Source: Ilumatobacteraceae bacterium
GTDB taxonomy: Bacteria > Actinomycetota > Acidimicrobiia > Acidimicrobiales > Ilumatobacteraceae
Reading direction: 5' to 3'
DNA: 64,000 nt
NCBI GenBank assembly: GCA_022843125.1
Contig: JALHOG010000012.1
Location: 1 to 64,000 of the forward strand
The notes beneath the pieces were generated by a model. That model searched no databases. It worked only from the letters and a program-made list of their open reading frames with translations, and was not told the DNA's origin. A program made the translations under genes and the position numbers. Shown piece after piece: positions 51,200 through 58,508 of the stretch; positions within the stretch are counted from its first letter, which is position 1, and each line of letters opens with the position of its first letter.

Positions 51200-52647
51200 A
51201 GGCCGGACCCAAAGCCGCGGTCCGTTCCGACCCGCTCGACCTCGACGACCTCCCCGCGTCCGGTGCCGAACGCGTCGCCCAGTTCATTGAGCGCTACGTC
51301 GTCACACCCAAGGGCACCGGCGCACGGCAGGCGTTCCACGTACGACCCTGGCAGAAGTCCCTCATTGCGTCCGTGTTCGACGATCCCCGCCCCCGCCTCG
51401 CCCTCTGGGCGCTCCCACGCGGGAACGGCAAGAGCACCATCTCCGCGGCGCTCGGCCTCTACGGCCTCCACGGCGACAACGAGGAAGGCGCCTCCGTCGT
51501 CGTCGTCGCCGCCGACGAACGACAGGCCGGCATCGTGTTCAACACCGCCGTCCGCATGACCCAGCTCTCCGACCCGCTGCTCGAACGAACCCAGGTTTAC
51601 AAAGACCGGCTCTACGTCCCTGCGACGGGCTCCACGTTCGCAGTGCTCCCCGCCGAACCGCACCGCCTCGAAGGTCTCGACCCGTCACTCGCGATCATCG
51701 ACGAAATCGGCGTCGTCGATCGCCGCGTGTTCGAAGTCGTCGCGCTCGCCGCAGGCAAACGCGCACAGTCCCTCACCCTGTGCATCGGCACCCCGTCACC
51801 CGACCCCGAACAGTCCGTGATGAACGACCTCCGGCGCCAAGCGATCGAAGCACCCGACCCAAGCTTCGCCCTCGTCGAATACACCAGCGACCCGACACAC
51901 CCTGTCGACTGCGAACACTGCTGGGCACTCGCGAACCCCGGCCTCGACGACCTGCTCCACCGCGACGCCATGCTCGCCCTCCTCCCACCCCGCACCCGCG
52001 AGTCGACGTTCCGCCGCGCACGGCTCGGCCAATGGATCGACCAAGTCCCCGAACCCTGGCTCCCACCAGGAACATGGGACACGCTCACCACCGCCCGCAC
52101 CATCGACGACGGCGCCGACGTCGTGCTCGGATTCGACGGCTCCCACAACGGCGACTCAACCGCCATCGTCGCCGCCACCATCGACCCCGTCCCGCACCTC
52201 GAAGTCGTCGCGTGCTGGGAACGAACCACCGACACCCCAGCCGACTGGCAAGTGCCAATCGCCAACGTCGAGCAGACACTCCGCGACGCCTGCGCCCGCT
52301 GGCAGGTCCGCGAGATCGCCGCCGACCCGTTCCGCTGGGCCCGCACACTCCAAACCCTCGACGCCGAAGGCCTCCCCGTCGTCGAGTACCCACAGACCCC
52401 CGCACGCATGACGCCCGCCACCACCACGTTCTACGAAGCGGTCACGAACAGCACCGTCACGCACAACGGCGACCCCCGCCTCGCCCGCCACATCGCCAAC
52501 GCCACCGTCCGCACGGACGCCCGCGGCACCCGACTGAGCAAGGAACACAAGCACTCAGGCCGGCGCATCGACCTCGCCATCGCCGCCGTCATGGCCCACG
52601 ACCGCGCCGCGGTGCACTCGACGCGGTCAGTTCTTCAGGTGTGGTGA
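51196..52647 (+). CDS. large terminase subunit
   Basis: A 483-residue packaging motor. The ATPase domain has the Walker A-like LPRGNGKSTIS and Walker B LAIIDEIG. The RNase H-like nuclease domain has Asp residues in LGFDGSHNGDSTAIVAA, IAADPFRWA and RRIDLAIAAVMAHD. It translocates DNA into the prohead and cuts genome ends. It is last in the operon, whereas in canonical HK97 phages it comes before portal. Confidence 0.93.
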   Translation: MKAGPKAAVRSDPLDLDDLPASGAERVAQFIERYVVTPKGTGARQAFHVRPWQKSLIASVFDDPRPRLALWALPRGNGKSTISAALGLYGLHGDNEEGASVVVVAADERQAGIVFNTAVRMTQLSDPLLERTQVYKDRLYVPATGSTFAVLPAEPHRLEGLDPSLAIIDEIGVVDRRVFEVVALAAGKRAQSLTLCIGTPSPDPEQSVMNDLRRQAIEAPDPSFALVEYTSDPTHPVDCEHCWALANPGLDDLLHRDAMLALLPPRTRESTFRRARLGQWIDQVPEPWLPPGTWDTLTTARTIDDGADVVLGFDGSHNGDSTAIVAATIDPVPHLEVVACWERTTDTPADWQVPIANVEQTLRDACARWQVREIAADPFRWARTLQTLDAEGLPVVEYPQTPARMTPATTTFYEAVTNSTVTHNGDPRLARHIANATVRTDARGTRLSKEHKHSGRRIDLAIAAVMAHDRAAVHSTRSVLQVW

Positions 52648-52654
52648 CTCGTGT

Positions 52655-52834
52655 TCAGGTTCCGAACACCGGATTCGCCGGGCGCCGCGTGTACTCGCCG
52701 CACCAGTCGTCCTCGCTCACATGCGGCCAGATCGCCACGTGGCCGGAATCGGAGGGGAGTGGCGCATTCCGCCGACACTGCTCCTCCTCCGGCTCGTAGA
52801 ACTTGCACGTGTCACATCCCGCGATCTGGCTCAT
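52655..52834 (-). CDS. 59-residue Cys-rich protein of the element
   Basis: Read on the minus strand from ATG 52834: GCDTCKFYEPEEEQCRRNAP, then AIWPHVSEDDWCGEY and a short tail. Four Cys (7, 10, 20, 45) fit a compact Zn or Fe site. I believe related small proteins, with a CxxC start, a third Cys and a WP..DWCGE end, are widespread in phage and bacterial genomes without assigned function. It ends 8 bp past the terminase stop and is the only element gene on this strand. Confidence 0.65.
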   Translation of the reverse strand: MSQIAGCDTCKFYEPEEEQCRRNAPLPSDSGHVAIWPHVSEDDWCGEYTRRPANPVFGT

Positions 52835-52942
52835 GCAGGAACCCTACGACACGCCTACGGTGTCGACGGCGTAGTTGGCGGCTGGCCGCATTCAAGTTGC
52901 TGGAACACCGGGCCGATCCGTACGGTTGGACAGTGTCACACC

Positions 52943-53024
52943 CTTGTGCACAAGATGCACACAGTTAACCCACAAGACAATCCACAGGGTGTCAACATGA
53001 CTAAGCTTCCGTTTGGGGAAGCTT
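52943..53024 (+). promoter_or_regulatory. palindrome and hairpin upstream of the cargo pair
   Basis: CTTGTGCACAAG (52943-52954) is a perfect 12-bp palindrome. An 8-bp stem, AAGCTTCC (53003-53010) and GGAAGCTT (53017-53024), lies 22 nt before the ATG at 53047. This AT-richer stretch is the likely control region for the following genes. Confidence 0.5.
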
Positions 53025-53046
53025 GCGAAGCGGGGAGGTTGCAGCC

Positions 53047-53250
53047 ATGACGATCGAGACACTGAGGCGGAACGAGGACACGGTTGAGGAAACCATGACC
53101 GATGCCGACGTCCACGCGGCCGTTGCCGCGCTTCTGTCGGCCGCCGGTGCCACGTTGGATGAACTTCGTGCACAAGCGGTGGTCGGCCGATTTGCCAGCG
53201 AGCAGCATCGACGTGCGTGGTTTGTGATCAGGGGCCTCGGGCACAGCTGA
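53047..53250 (+). CDS. small helical protein, first gene of the cargo pair
   Basis: A 67-residue protein with a GGAGG ribosome site 8 nt upstream. The core DADVHAAVAALLSAAGATL is followed by AVVGRFASEQHRRAWFVIRG. Small proteins with a similar RF.SE..RRAW end recur, to my recollection, in actinobacteria next to a ~220-residue protein like the one that follows. Function unknown; an antitoxin-like role is only a guess. Confidence 0.6.
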   Translation: MTIETLRRNEDTVEETMTDADVHAAVAALLSAAGATLDELRAQAVVGRFASEQHRRAWFVIRGLGHS

Positions 53251-53265
53251 CAGGGCACGCCGAAC

Positions 53266-53940
53266 TTGCCGGGCGAGTCTCTCGCTGATCAGGCGCGCAT
53301 CTTCGCGGACCAAACGTCGGATCTACTGAATCACACGGTTACGAACGGTGTGCGTATCACCGCGGTGACGACGCAGGCCGGATTCCGCGTCATGGGTATG
53401 GGCGTCAAGGCGTCCGACCCTGACGCAAAGCCGATCGCGGTCGCAGTCCGGGGCAAGCCTCTCGTTTGGCTGTACCTGATACACACATTCGACCTCGACC
53501 CCGAGGGTCGGTACCTCACGATGTTGGCGAGCACCATGAGCGTGTACACGTCTGAAGACATGACCAGCGACGAACTCGTCCTCGGCATCGACTACGTCCG
53601 CGAACCAGCCAACCAGTACCCGGGTTGTCACCTGCACGTCTCCGGGGCCCGGGATGACCTAGATCGCATCTATCGCGGCGATGGACGCGACTCACGGAAG
53701 CTGCGCGACCTCCATCTTCCCGTTGGCGGCCGGCGGTTTCGTCCGTCGCTGGAAGACCTCATCGAGTTCATGATCACCGAGGAGATGGTCGAACCCCGCC
53801 CAGGGTGGAGCGATGTCGTCAAACAGCACAGAGAACGCTGGGAAGAGATCCAAGTCAAGGCGGCAGTGCGTCGGCATCAGGAGCACGCGGCCGTTGCACT
53901 CCGGAACGAGGGGTGGAGCGTAACGCCGCCGTCGCAGTGA
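53266..53940 (+). CDS. conserved hypothetical protein, second gene of the cargo pair
   Basis: About 224 residues from TTG 53266; the start is uncertain. A beta-rich N-terminal half (GFRVMGMGVKASDPDAKPIA, VWLYLIHTFDLDPEGRYLT) leads to YPGCHLHVSGARDDLDRIY and the well-ordered LHLPVGGRRFRPSLEDLIEF, then EEMVEPRPGWSDVVKQHRER. The HLHV...LPVGGRRFRPSLED pattern I associate with an actinobacterial family of unknown function. Its position between terminase and attR is where satellites and prophages carry accessory genes. Confidence 0.6.
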   Translation: MPGESLADQARIFADQTSDLLNHTVTNGVRITAVTTQAGFRVMGMGVKASDPDAKPIAVAVRGKPLVWLYLIHTFDLDPEGRYLTMLASTMSVYTSEDMTSDELVLGIDYVREPANQYPGCHLHVSGARDDLDRIYRGDGRDSRKLRDLHLPVGGRRFRPSLEDLIEFMITEEMVEPRPGWSDVVKQHRERWEEIQVKAAVRRHQEHAAVALRNEGWSVTPPSQ

Positions 53941-54028
53941 ACGGCTGCCGATCTGTGTGTCCTACGATAACCACATCGGTTCGACCCGACCTGCCGATGA
54001 CCTGGTGGGATCCCTTTGGCCACACCGG

Positions 54029-54034
54029 TAGCGT
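54029..54034 (+). promoter_or_regulatory. element-borne -10 box for bL37
   Basis: TAGCGT sits 8 nt before the bL37 ATG. It matches in position the TAGACT at 43860-43865 on the other side of the element. A poor -35 (TGGGAT, 54006-54011) lies 17 bp upstream. Confidence 0.5.
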
Positions 54035-54035
54035 G

Positions 54036-54050
54036 GTTCCTCATGTCGAA
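54036..54050. other. candidate attR
   Basis: GTTCCTCATGTCGAA overlaps the start codon of bL37 and matches 43869-43883 at 14 of 15 bases. Confidence 0.65.
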
Positions 54051-54129
54051 GAAGACGAAAAAGCGCAAGGCCCGCCTGCGGCGTAGCAAGGCGAACCACG
54101 GCAAGCGCCCCAACATGGGCCGGGGCTGA
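54043..54129 (+). CDS. 50S ribosomal protein bL37
   Basis: A 28-residue, strongly basic protein that begins MSKKTKKRKARLRR and continues SKANHGKRPN. The ANHGKRPN ending is the mark of bL37, a ~24-residue protein found in mycobacterial 50S structures. The first two codons and part of the third lie within the candidate attR, so the element is inserted exactly at its 5' end. A peptidase gene follows 11 bp downstream in the same direction. Confidence 0.85.
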   Translation: MSKKTKKRKARLRRSKANHGKRPNMGRG

Positions 54130-54140
54130 CCACACCACAC

Positions 54141-56186
54141 ATGACACCACCGCACACACGCCGTGAGGCGGTGGTCGACACGCTGCACGGCGTCGATGTT
54201 CCAGATCCATACCGGTGGTTGGAACACGGAGACGACCCCGAGGTGCAGCAGTGGGTCACCGAGCAGAACTCGCTGACCCGTTCGGCGCTCGATGCCATCC
54301 CCGAGAGGGAGTCGTGGCACGAGCGCCTCGTCGCGTTGATGGGCCTGCCGCTCGTGCAGGGAGTTGCGATCCGCGGCGACCGGTTGTTCCTGCTCGAACG
54401 GGAAGCTGGCGCACAGCAGGCGCGCCTCGTCGTACGGTCCCTCTCCGATCCTTCGGCGGGCGTCACCGTGCTCGCCGATCCGGCTGCGGCCACCGCCGAT
54501 GCCGCCTCGGCGGTCGATTGGTTCCATCCGTCGCGCGACGGATCCCTGGTCGCCTTCGGCGTGAGCGAGGGAGGCACCGAGAACTCGGTCCTGCGGGTCG
54601 CCCGGAGCGACGATGGTTCGCTCCTCCCCGACGAGATCCCGAACTGCCGGGCATGCTCGCTCAGCTGGGAGCCTGGCGATGGAGCGTTCTGCTACAGCCG
54701 CTACCCGGAGGGCGAGGAGTACGACCGCACGATCCATCGCCACGTCCTCGGTGACGAGTGGCGTCACGACCCGGTCGTGTGGGACGCCCGAGTCACACCG
54801 CAGACCTGGCCCGGTGTCACGGTGTCGGAGACCGGCCGGTTCGTGTTGATCGAAGCGATGGTCGGTTGGGGGCGGAGCGACCTCCACCTGCTCGACCGCG
54901 GCGCCGACGGTACCTCGGGGGTCTGGCGCACGATCGTCGAAGGCGTCGAAGCGCTCAATGATGGCTGGCAGTTCACGGCAGACGACTCGGCACTGGTCGG
55001 CACCACGACGCTCGACGCGGGCAGTGGGCGAGTGGTGCGGGTCGACCTCTCGGCCGACGACCTGTCGCCCGCTGCGTGGCACACGATCGTGCCCGAGGGC
55101 GACGCCGTGCTCGGTGGGCCGCGCCTCGTTCCCGACGGCTTCTACCTGCCGTCCACGCTCGTCGGTGTCGACCGTCTCGAGCACGTGACGTACGACGGAG
55201 CGCGGCGCGCCGTCGACGGGTTGGGGCTCGTGGCGCTCGCCGGGCTCGCGGTCGACGACGAGACCGGAGTGGTGGTCGCGATCGTGAACGGGTTCGACAC
55301 GCCGGCGGGGGCATGGCTCGTGTCGGGTGGCGCACCCGAGGTGCTGCACCCGGTTCCGGACCGCACGCTCGTGCCCGATCTGGCGATCTCCCAGGTCGAG
55401 TACCCGTCGCTCGACGGGACGCTGATCCCGATGTTCCTCATCCACCGGGCCGACGTCTCCCCGACGGTAGACACCCCCACGATCCTGAACGGGTACGGCG
55501 GCTTCTCGATCATCGAGACGCCGGTGTGGTCGCCGATGATCGCGGCGTGGTGTGCGGCGGGTGGGCTGTACGCGATCGCCGGTCTCCGTGGCGGAGCGGA
55601 GTACGGCGAGGCGTGGCACGAGGCGGGCCGTCGCGGGCAGAAGCAGAACGTGTTCGACGACTTCGCGGCGGCGGCCGACTGGCTGGTGTCGACCGGGCGC
55701 ACCTCGCGCGACCGGCTCGCGATCGCGGGTGGCTCGAACGGTGGTCTGCTCGTCGGCGCGGCGCTCACCCAGCGCCCCGACCTGTGCCGTGCGGTGTGGT
55801 GTGCCGTGCCGCTGCTCGACATGGTGCGGTTCCCGCGGTTCCTGATCGCCAAGCTCTGGACCGACGAGTACGGCGACCCCGACGAGCCCGACGAGTTCGC
55901 CTGGCTCCACGCCTACTCGCCGTACCACCGGGTGGTCGCCGACGAGCGTTACCCGGCAGTGTTGCTCACGACCGCCGAGGGCGACACCCGGGTCGACCCG
56001 CTCCACGCCCGCAAGATGGCGGCGATGCTGCAATCGGCAGCGGCGGGGGTGCCCGACGCACTCCCGGTGCTCCTGTACCAGGAGGGCCGCGCTGGCCACG
56101 GCGTCGGCAAGCCGGTCGGCAAGCGAGCGGCCGAGCAGGCCGACGTGCTCGCCTTCTTCAGCTGGCAACTCGGGCACCAGTCGTGA
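54141..56186 (+). CDS. S9A prolyl oligopeptidase-family protease
   Basis: A 681-residue cytosolic peptidase. The N-terminal DPYRWLEHGDDPEVQQWVTEQN precedes a beta-propeller. The alpha/beta-hydrolase domain has ILNGYGGFSI, the nucleophile Ser in AGGSNGGLLVG, Asp in TAEGDTRVDPLHA and His in GRAGHGVGK. It cleaves short proline-containing peptides; oligopeptidase-B-like specificity cannot be excluded. It may be co-transcribed with bL37. The stop overlaps the following GTG start (GTGA). Confidence 0.93.
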   Translation: MTPPHTRREAVVDTLHGVDVPDPYRWLEHGDDPEVQQWVTEQNSLTRSALDAIPERESWHERLVALMGLPLVQGVAIRGDRLFLLEREAGAQQARLVVRSLSDPSAGVTVLADPAAATADAASAVDWFHPSRDGSLVAFGVSEGGTENSVLRVARSDDGSLLPDEIPNCRACSLSWEPGDGAFCYSRYPEGEEYDRTIHRHVLGDEWRHDPVVWDARVTPQTWPGVTVSETGRFVLIEAMVGWGRSDLHLLDRGADGTSGVWRTIVEGVEALNDGWQFTADDSALVGTTTLDAGSGRVVRVDLSADDLSPAAWHTIVPEGDAVLGGPRLVPDGFYLPSTLVGVDRLEHVTYDGARRAVDGLGLVALAGLAVDDETGVVVAIVNGFDTPAGAWLVSGGAPEVLHPVPDRTLVPDLAISQVEYPSLDGTLIPMFLIHRADVSPTVDTPTILNGYGGFSIIETPVWSPMIAAWCAAGGLYAIAGLRGGAEYGEAWHEAGRRGQKQNVFDDFAAAADWLVSTGRTSRDRLAIAGGSNGGLLVGAALTQRPDLCRAVWCAVPLLDMVRFPRFLIAKLWTDEYGDPDEPDEFAWLHAYSPYHRVVADERYPAVLLTTAEGDTRVDPLHARKMAAMLQSAAAGVPDALPVLLYQEGRAGHGVGKPVGKRAAEQADVLAFFSWQLGHQS

Positions 56187-56779
56187 CCGGGGTGTGCCTC
56201 CGATCGGTGGTCGTCGGGGGTGACACCGCACCGTGGGAGGCGCTCGGGTTCACGGTGGTCGACGGCCTCGTGCCGTTCGTGAACGGCGCCGTCGAGTGCA
56301 ACGGTGACGCCGGCGGCGTGCTCTCGCTGCGGGTGGCGGGGCTCGACGAGGCGGTCGAACTCGATGGCGTGACCGTGCTGCCCGGGCCATCGCCGGCGGC
56401 AGCCGCGACGCATCCGAACGGGTGCACCGAGATCGACCACGTGGTCATCATGACGCCGTCGCTCGAGCTGACCGCGGCGGCGGTCGAGCAGCATCTCGGT
56501 TTGCCGCTACGCCGGATCCGCGAGGCCGGATCGGTACGCCAAGGCTTCCACCGCTTCCCCGACCACGGGTGCATCGTCGAGATCGTCGAGACAGATCGCG
56601 CCGAGCGCGCATCGCTGTGGGGCCTGGTCGTGATCGTCGACGACCTCGATGCTTTCTGCGCCTCGGCGGGAGACGACCTGGTCGGTGCGCCGCGTCAGGC
56701 GGTGCAGCCGGGCCGCCGCATCGCGACCGTCCGCGCTGCGGCGGGCCTGCCGTGTGCCGTCGCGGTGATGTCGCGCTGA
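56183..56779 (+). CDS. VOC (glyoxalase-like) family protein
   Basis: A 198-residue protein from GTG 56183. Its second half shows the VOC beta-alpha-beta-beta-beta pattern: CTEIDHVVIMTPSLELTAAA, QHLGLPLRRIREAG, GCIVEIVETDR and LWGLVVIVDDLDAFC. The N-terminal half may be a degenerate repeat of the same module. Glu and His of the metal site are partly present, so enzyme activity is unsure. Coupled to the S9 peptidase gene. Confidence 0.75.
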   Translation: MTGVCLRSVVVGGDTAPWEALGFTVVDGLVPFVNGAVECNGDAGGVLSLRVAGLDEAVELDGVTVLPGPSPAAAATHPNGCTEIDHVVIMTPSLELTAAAVEQHLGLPLRRIREAGSVRQGFHRFPDHGCIVEIVETDRAERASLWGLVVIVDDLDAFCASAGDDLVGAPRQAVQPGRRIATVRAAAGLPCAVAVMSR

Positions 56780-56797
56780 TCGCGAGCGGCGTCGGGC

Positions 56798-57736
56798 TCA
56801 GAACCCGTCGTCGCTCACGCCGGTCAGATAGGCGGTGCCCTCGGTGCACTCGCCGGCGAGCGGGCACCAACGGCAGCTCGTGCCGGGGCGCTTGACGGGC
56901 TCGCGGCCTTCGACGCGCAGCTCGATCTCGGCGTGGACGGCGTCGAGCATGCGGCGGGAGGCCGACAGGAGCACCCGTTCGGTGACGTCTTCCACGACGG
57001 GGTCACCCGCGTCGAGGTAGTAGGAGGCGAGCTTGCGCGGTGGCACCTGGGAGCGGAGCGTCTCGACGAGCGCGTAGAAGCGCAGGTCTTCGCGATGTTT
57101 CTGCGACACCCAACCGGTCTTGAGGTCGATGATGACCTTGCGGCTCTCGGCGCCGGTGGGCCGGCCGATGGTGAGATCGACCTTGCCCGACAGCACGATC
57201 GGCCCGTCGATCGGCCAGCGAACGCTCGACTCTGTGGTGGGTGCGGCTCGCCGGTCGAGCGGCGGGAAGCACTCCTGGAACTTGATCAGCTTGTCGGTCG
57301 CGAAGCCGCGCAGATCGCTGAGGTCGGCATCGGTGAGGCCGGCGATCCACTCGCCGAGGCTGGTGTCGTCGCTGGCGAGGCGGGCGATCGCCTCGTCGAC
57401 GACGTCAGCCGGGACCGGGTCACCGCGCCAGTTGATGAGCAGCTGGATCGCCCGGTGAGCCACCTGCCCGCCCGCGATCGCCGGTGACCACGCGAACGTG
57501 TCGTCGTGGAGGTGCTGCACCTCGCAGCCGAGCACGCTGGAGATGCGGTGCTTGCTCATGAACACGGTCTCGTCGCCGAGCCGTTCAGCGAAGCCCTCGA
57601 ACGCCTCGTCGACCTCGGCGCGCAGCGACGCCACGAACGCCGTGTCGAACACCACGGGCTCGGCGGTGCGTCGGAGCAGCGCGAGCGTCTTCTGCTGAAG
57701 CGGCGACAGTGGGGAGGCGGCAGGCTCGTCGCTCAC
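56798..57736 (-). CDS. PD-(D/E)XK (RecB/Cas4-like) nuclease
   Basis: About 312 residues from GTG 57736. The nuclease core is LSGKVDLTIGRP with Asp, then KVIIDLKTGWVSQ with Asp-x-Lys. C-terminal Cys in SCRWCPLAGEC, together with an earlier LGCEVQHLH, resembles the 4Fe-4S cluster of AddB/Cas4-type nucleases. Presumed DNA-end processing. There are no CRISPR or RecBCD genes nearby. It converges with the VOC gene. Confidence 0.8.
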   Translation of the reverse strand: MSDEPAASPLSPLQQKTLALLRRTAEPVVFDTAFVASLRAEVDEAFEGFAERLGDETVFMSKHRISSVLGCEVQHLHDDTFAWSPAIAGGQVAHRAIQLLINWRGDPVPADVVDEAIARLASDDTSLGEWIAGLTDADLSDLRGFATDKLIKFQECFPPLDRRAAPTTESSVRWPIDGPIVLSGKVDLTIGRPTGAESRKVIIDLKTGWVSQKHREDLRFYALVETLRSQVPPRKLASYYLDAGDPVVEDVTERVLLSASRRMLDAVHAEIELRVEGREPVKRPGTSCRWCPLAGECTEGTAYLTGVSDDGF

Positions 57737-57848
57737 GGGGGCGACGCTAGCGAGCCGGTGTGGCACCCGACGTGTAGCCGGTCGGCGTGCGGAGCTCCGG
57801 CGGGGACCTTTCACGATGGCTGTCACACCCTGCGTTCATGATGTGGGT

Positions 57849-58217
57849 ATGTCTTCGCCCGCCACGGCCGCCAGTACGGTCGAGTTCGCTGCCGCCGCCC
57901 GCACGCTCACGCGTGAGGCGCGCCGGCGCGGTCTGGTGGGTCCGAGCTACCGGTGCCCACCGCGCCTCGTGGGCGTCGATCGCACGCTCCGCCGCCACGG
58001 CGACGGGGTGGTGGTGTCGGTCCGCCTACGTGGTCGGCCGTGGGTGGCGGTGCTGGCCGACATGATCGAGGGCGTCGTCGTCGCCAATCGTCTCCAACCC
58101 CCGCATGCCGATCGGCTCCGCAACGAACTGTGGGCTGCGACCGGCATGGGAGCGGTCGACCGGCCCGAGCGCGCCCACCCCCGCGACGTCACCGGCCCGA
58201 TCCGTCGGGTGGCGTGA
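57849..58217 (+). CDS. hypothetical protein
   Basis: A 122-residue basic protein from ATG 57849. It has EFAAAARTLTREARRRGLVG, RTLRRHGDGVVVSVRLRGRP and WVAVLADMIEGVVVANRL, suggesting a small helix-strand domain. No named family is recognised. It is divergent from the nuclease gene and lies just upstream of the VapBC pair, from which it is separated by 27 bp. Confidence 0.6.
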   Translation: MSSPATAASTVEFAAAARTLTREARRRGLVGPSYRCPPRLVGVDRTLRRHGDGVVVSVRLRGRPWVAVLADMIEGVVVANRLQPPHADRLRNELWAATGMGAVDRPERAHPRDVTGPIRRVA

Positions 58218-58244
58218 TGCCTTGCTGTCAGTTTGGATGACGGT

Positions 58245-58508
58245 ATGATGTCGCTGGTGCGCACCACCGTCACGCTCGACGCCGACACCGAGCAGTTGAT
58301 CCGGCGCCGGATGCGCGAGCAGAAGGTGTCGTTCAAGCAGGCGCTCAACGACGCGATCCGCGATGGGAGCGCCGGGCGGCCGCCCGACCGGTTCGAGACC
58401 CCGAGTCGTTCGCTCGGTGCCCCCACCATCAACCTCGACCGCGCGCTCCAGATCGCTGCTGAGCTCGAGGACGATGCGCTCGTGGCTCGGATGCGAGCCG
58501 GTTCGTGA
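58245..58508 (+). CDS. vapB: VapB-like antitoxin
   Basis: About 87 residues from ATG 58245. The N-terminal ribbon-helix-helix is MSLVRTTVTLDADTEQLIRR with VSFKQALNDAIRDG; the C-terminal RALQIAAELEDDALVAR is the toxin-binding tail. It should neutralise the adjacent PIN toxin and repress its own operon. The toxin start lies inside its last codons. Confidence 0.85.
   Translation: MMSLVRTTVTLDADTEQLIRRRMREQKVSFKQALNDAIRDGSAGRPPDRFETPSRSLGAPTINLDRALQIAAELEDDALVARMRAGS

Larger units (their letters stand above)
43869..54050 (+). mobile_element. 10.2-kb phage-satellite-like integrated element
   Basis: Bounded by the candidate att repeats at 43869-43883 and 54036-54050. Contents in order: tyrosine integrase, Zn-ribbon protein, small proteins, Cys-rich protein, RepA-like ATPase, unknown protein, HK97 capsid, portal, prohead protease, HNH, large terminase, then a Cys-rich gene on the minus strand and an unknown two-gene unit. 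There are no tail, tape-measure, connector, baseplate, holin or endolysin genes and no clear repressor. Size and content resemble capsid-forming phage-inducible islands and M. tuberculosis phiRv1/phiRv2. All large genes are intact, so it may be mobile. Confidence 0.8.
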
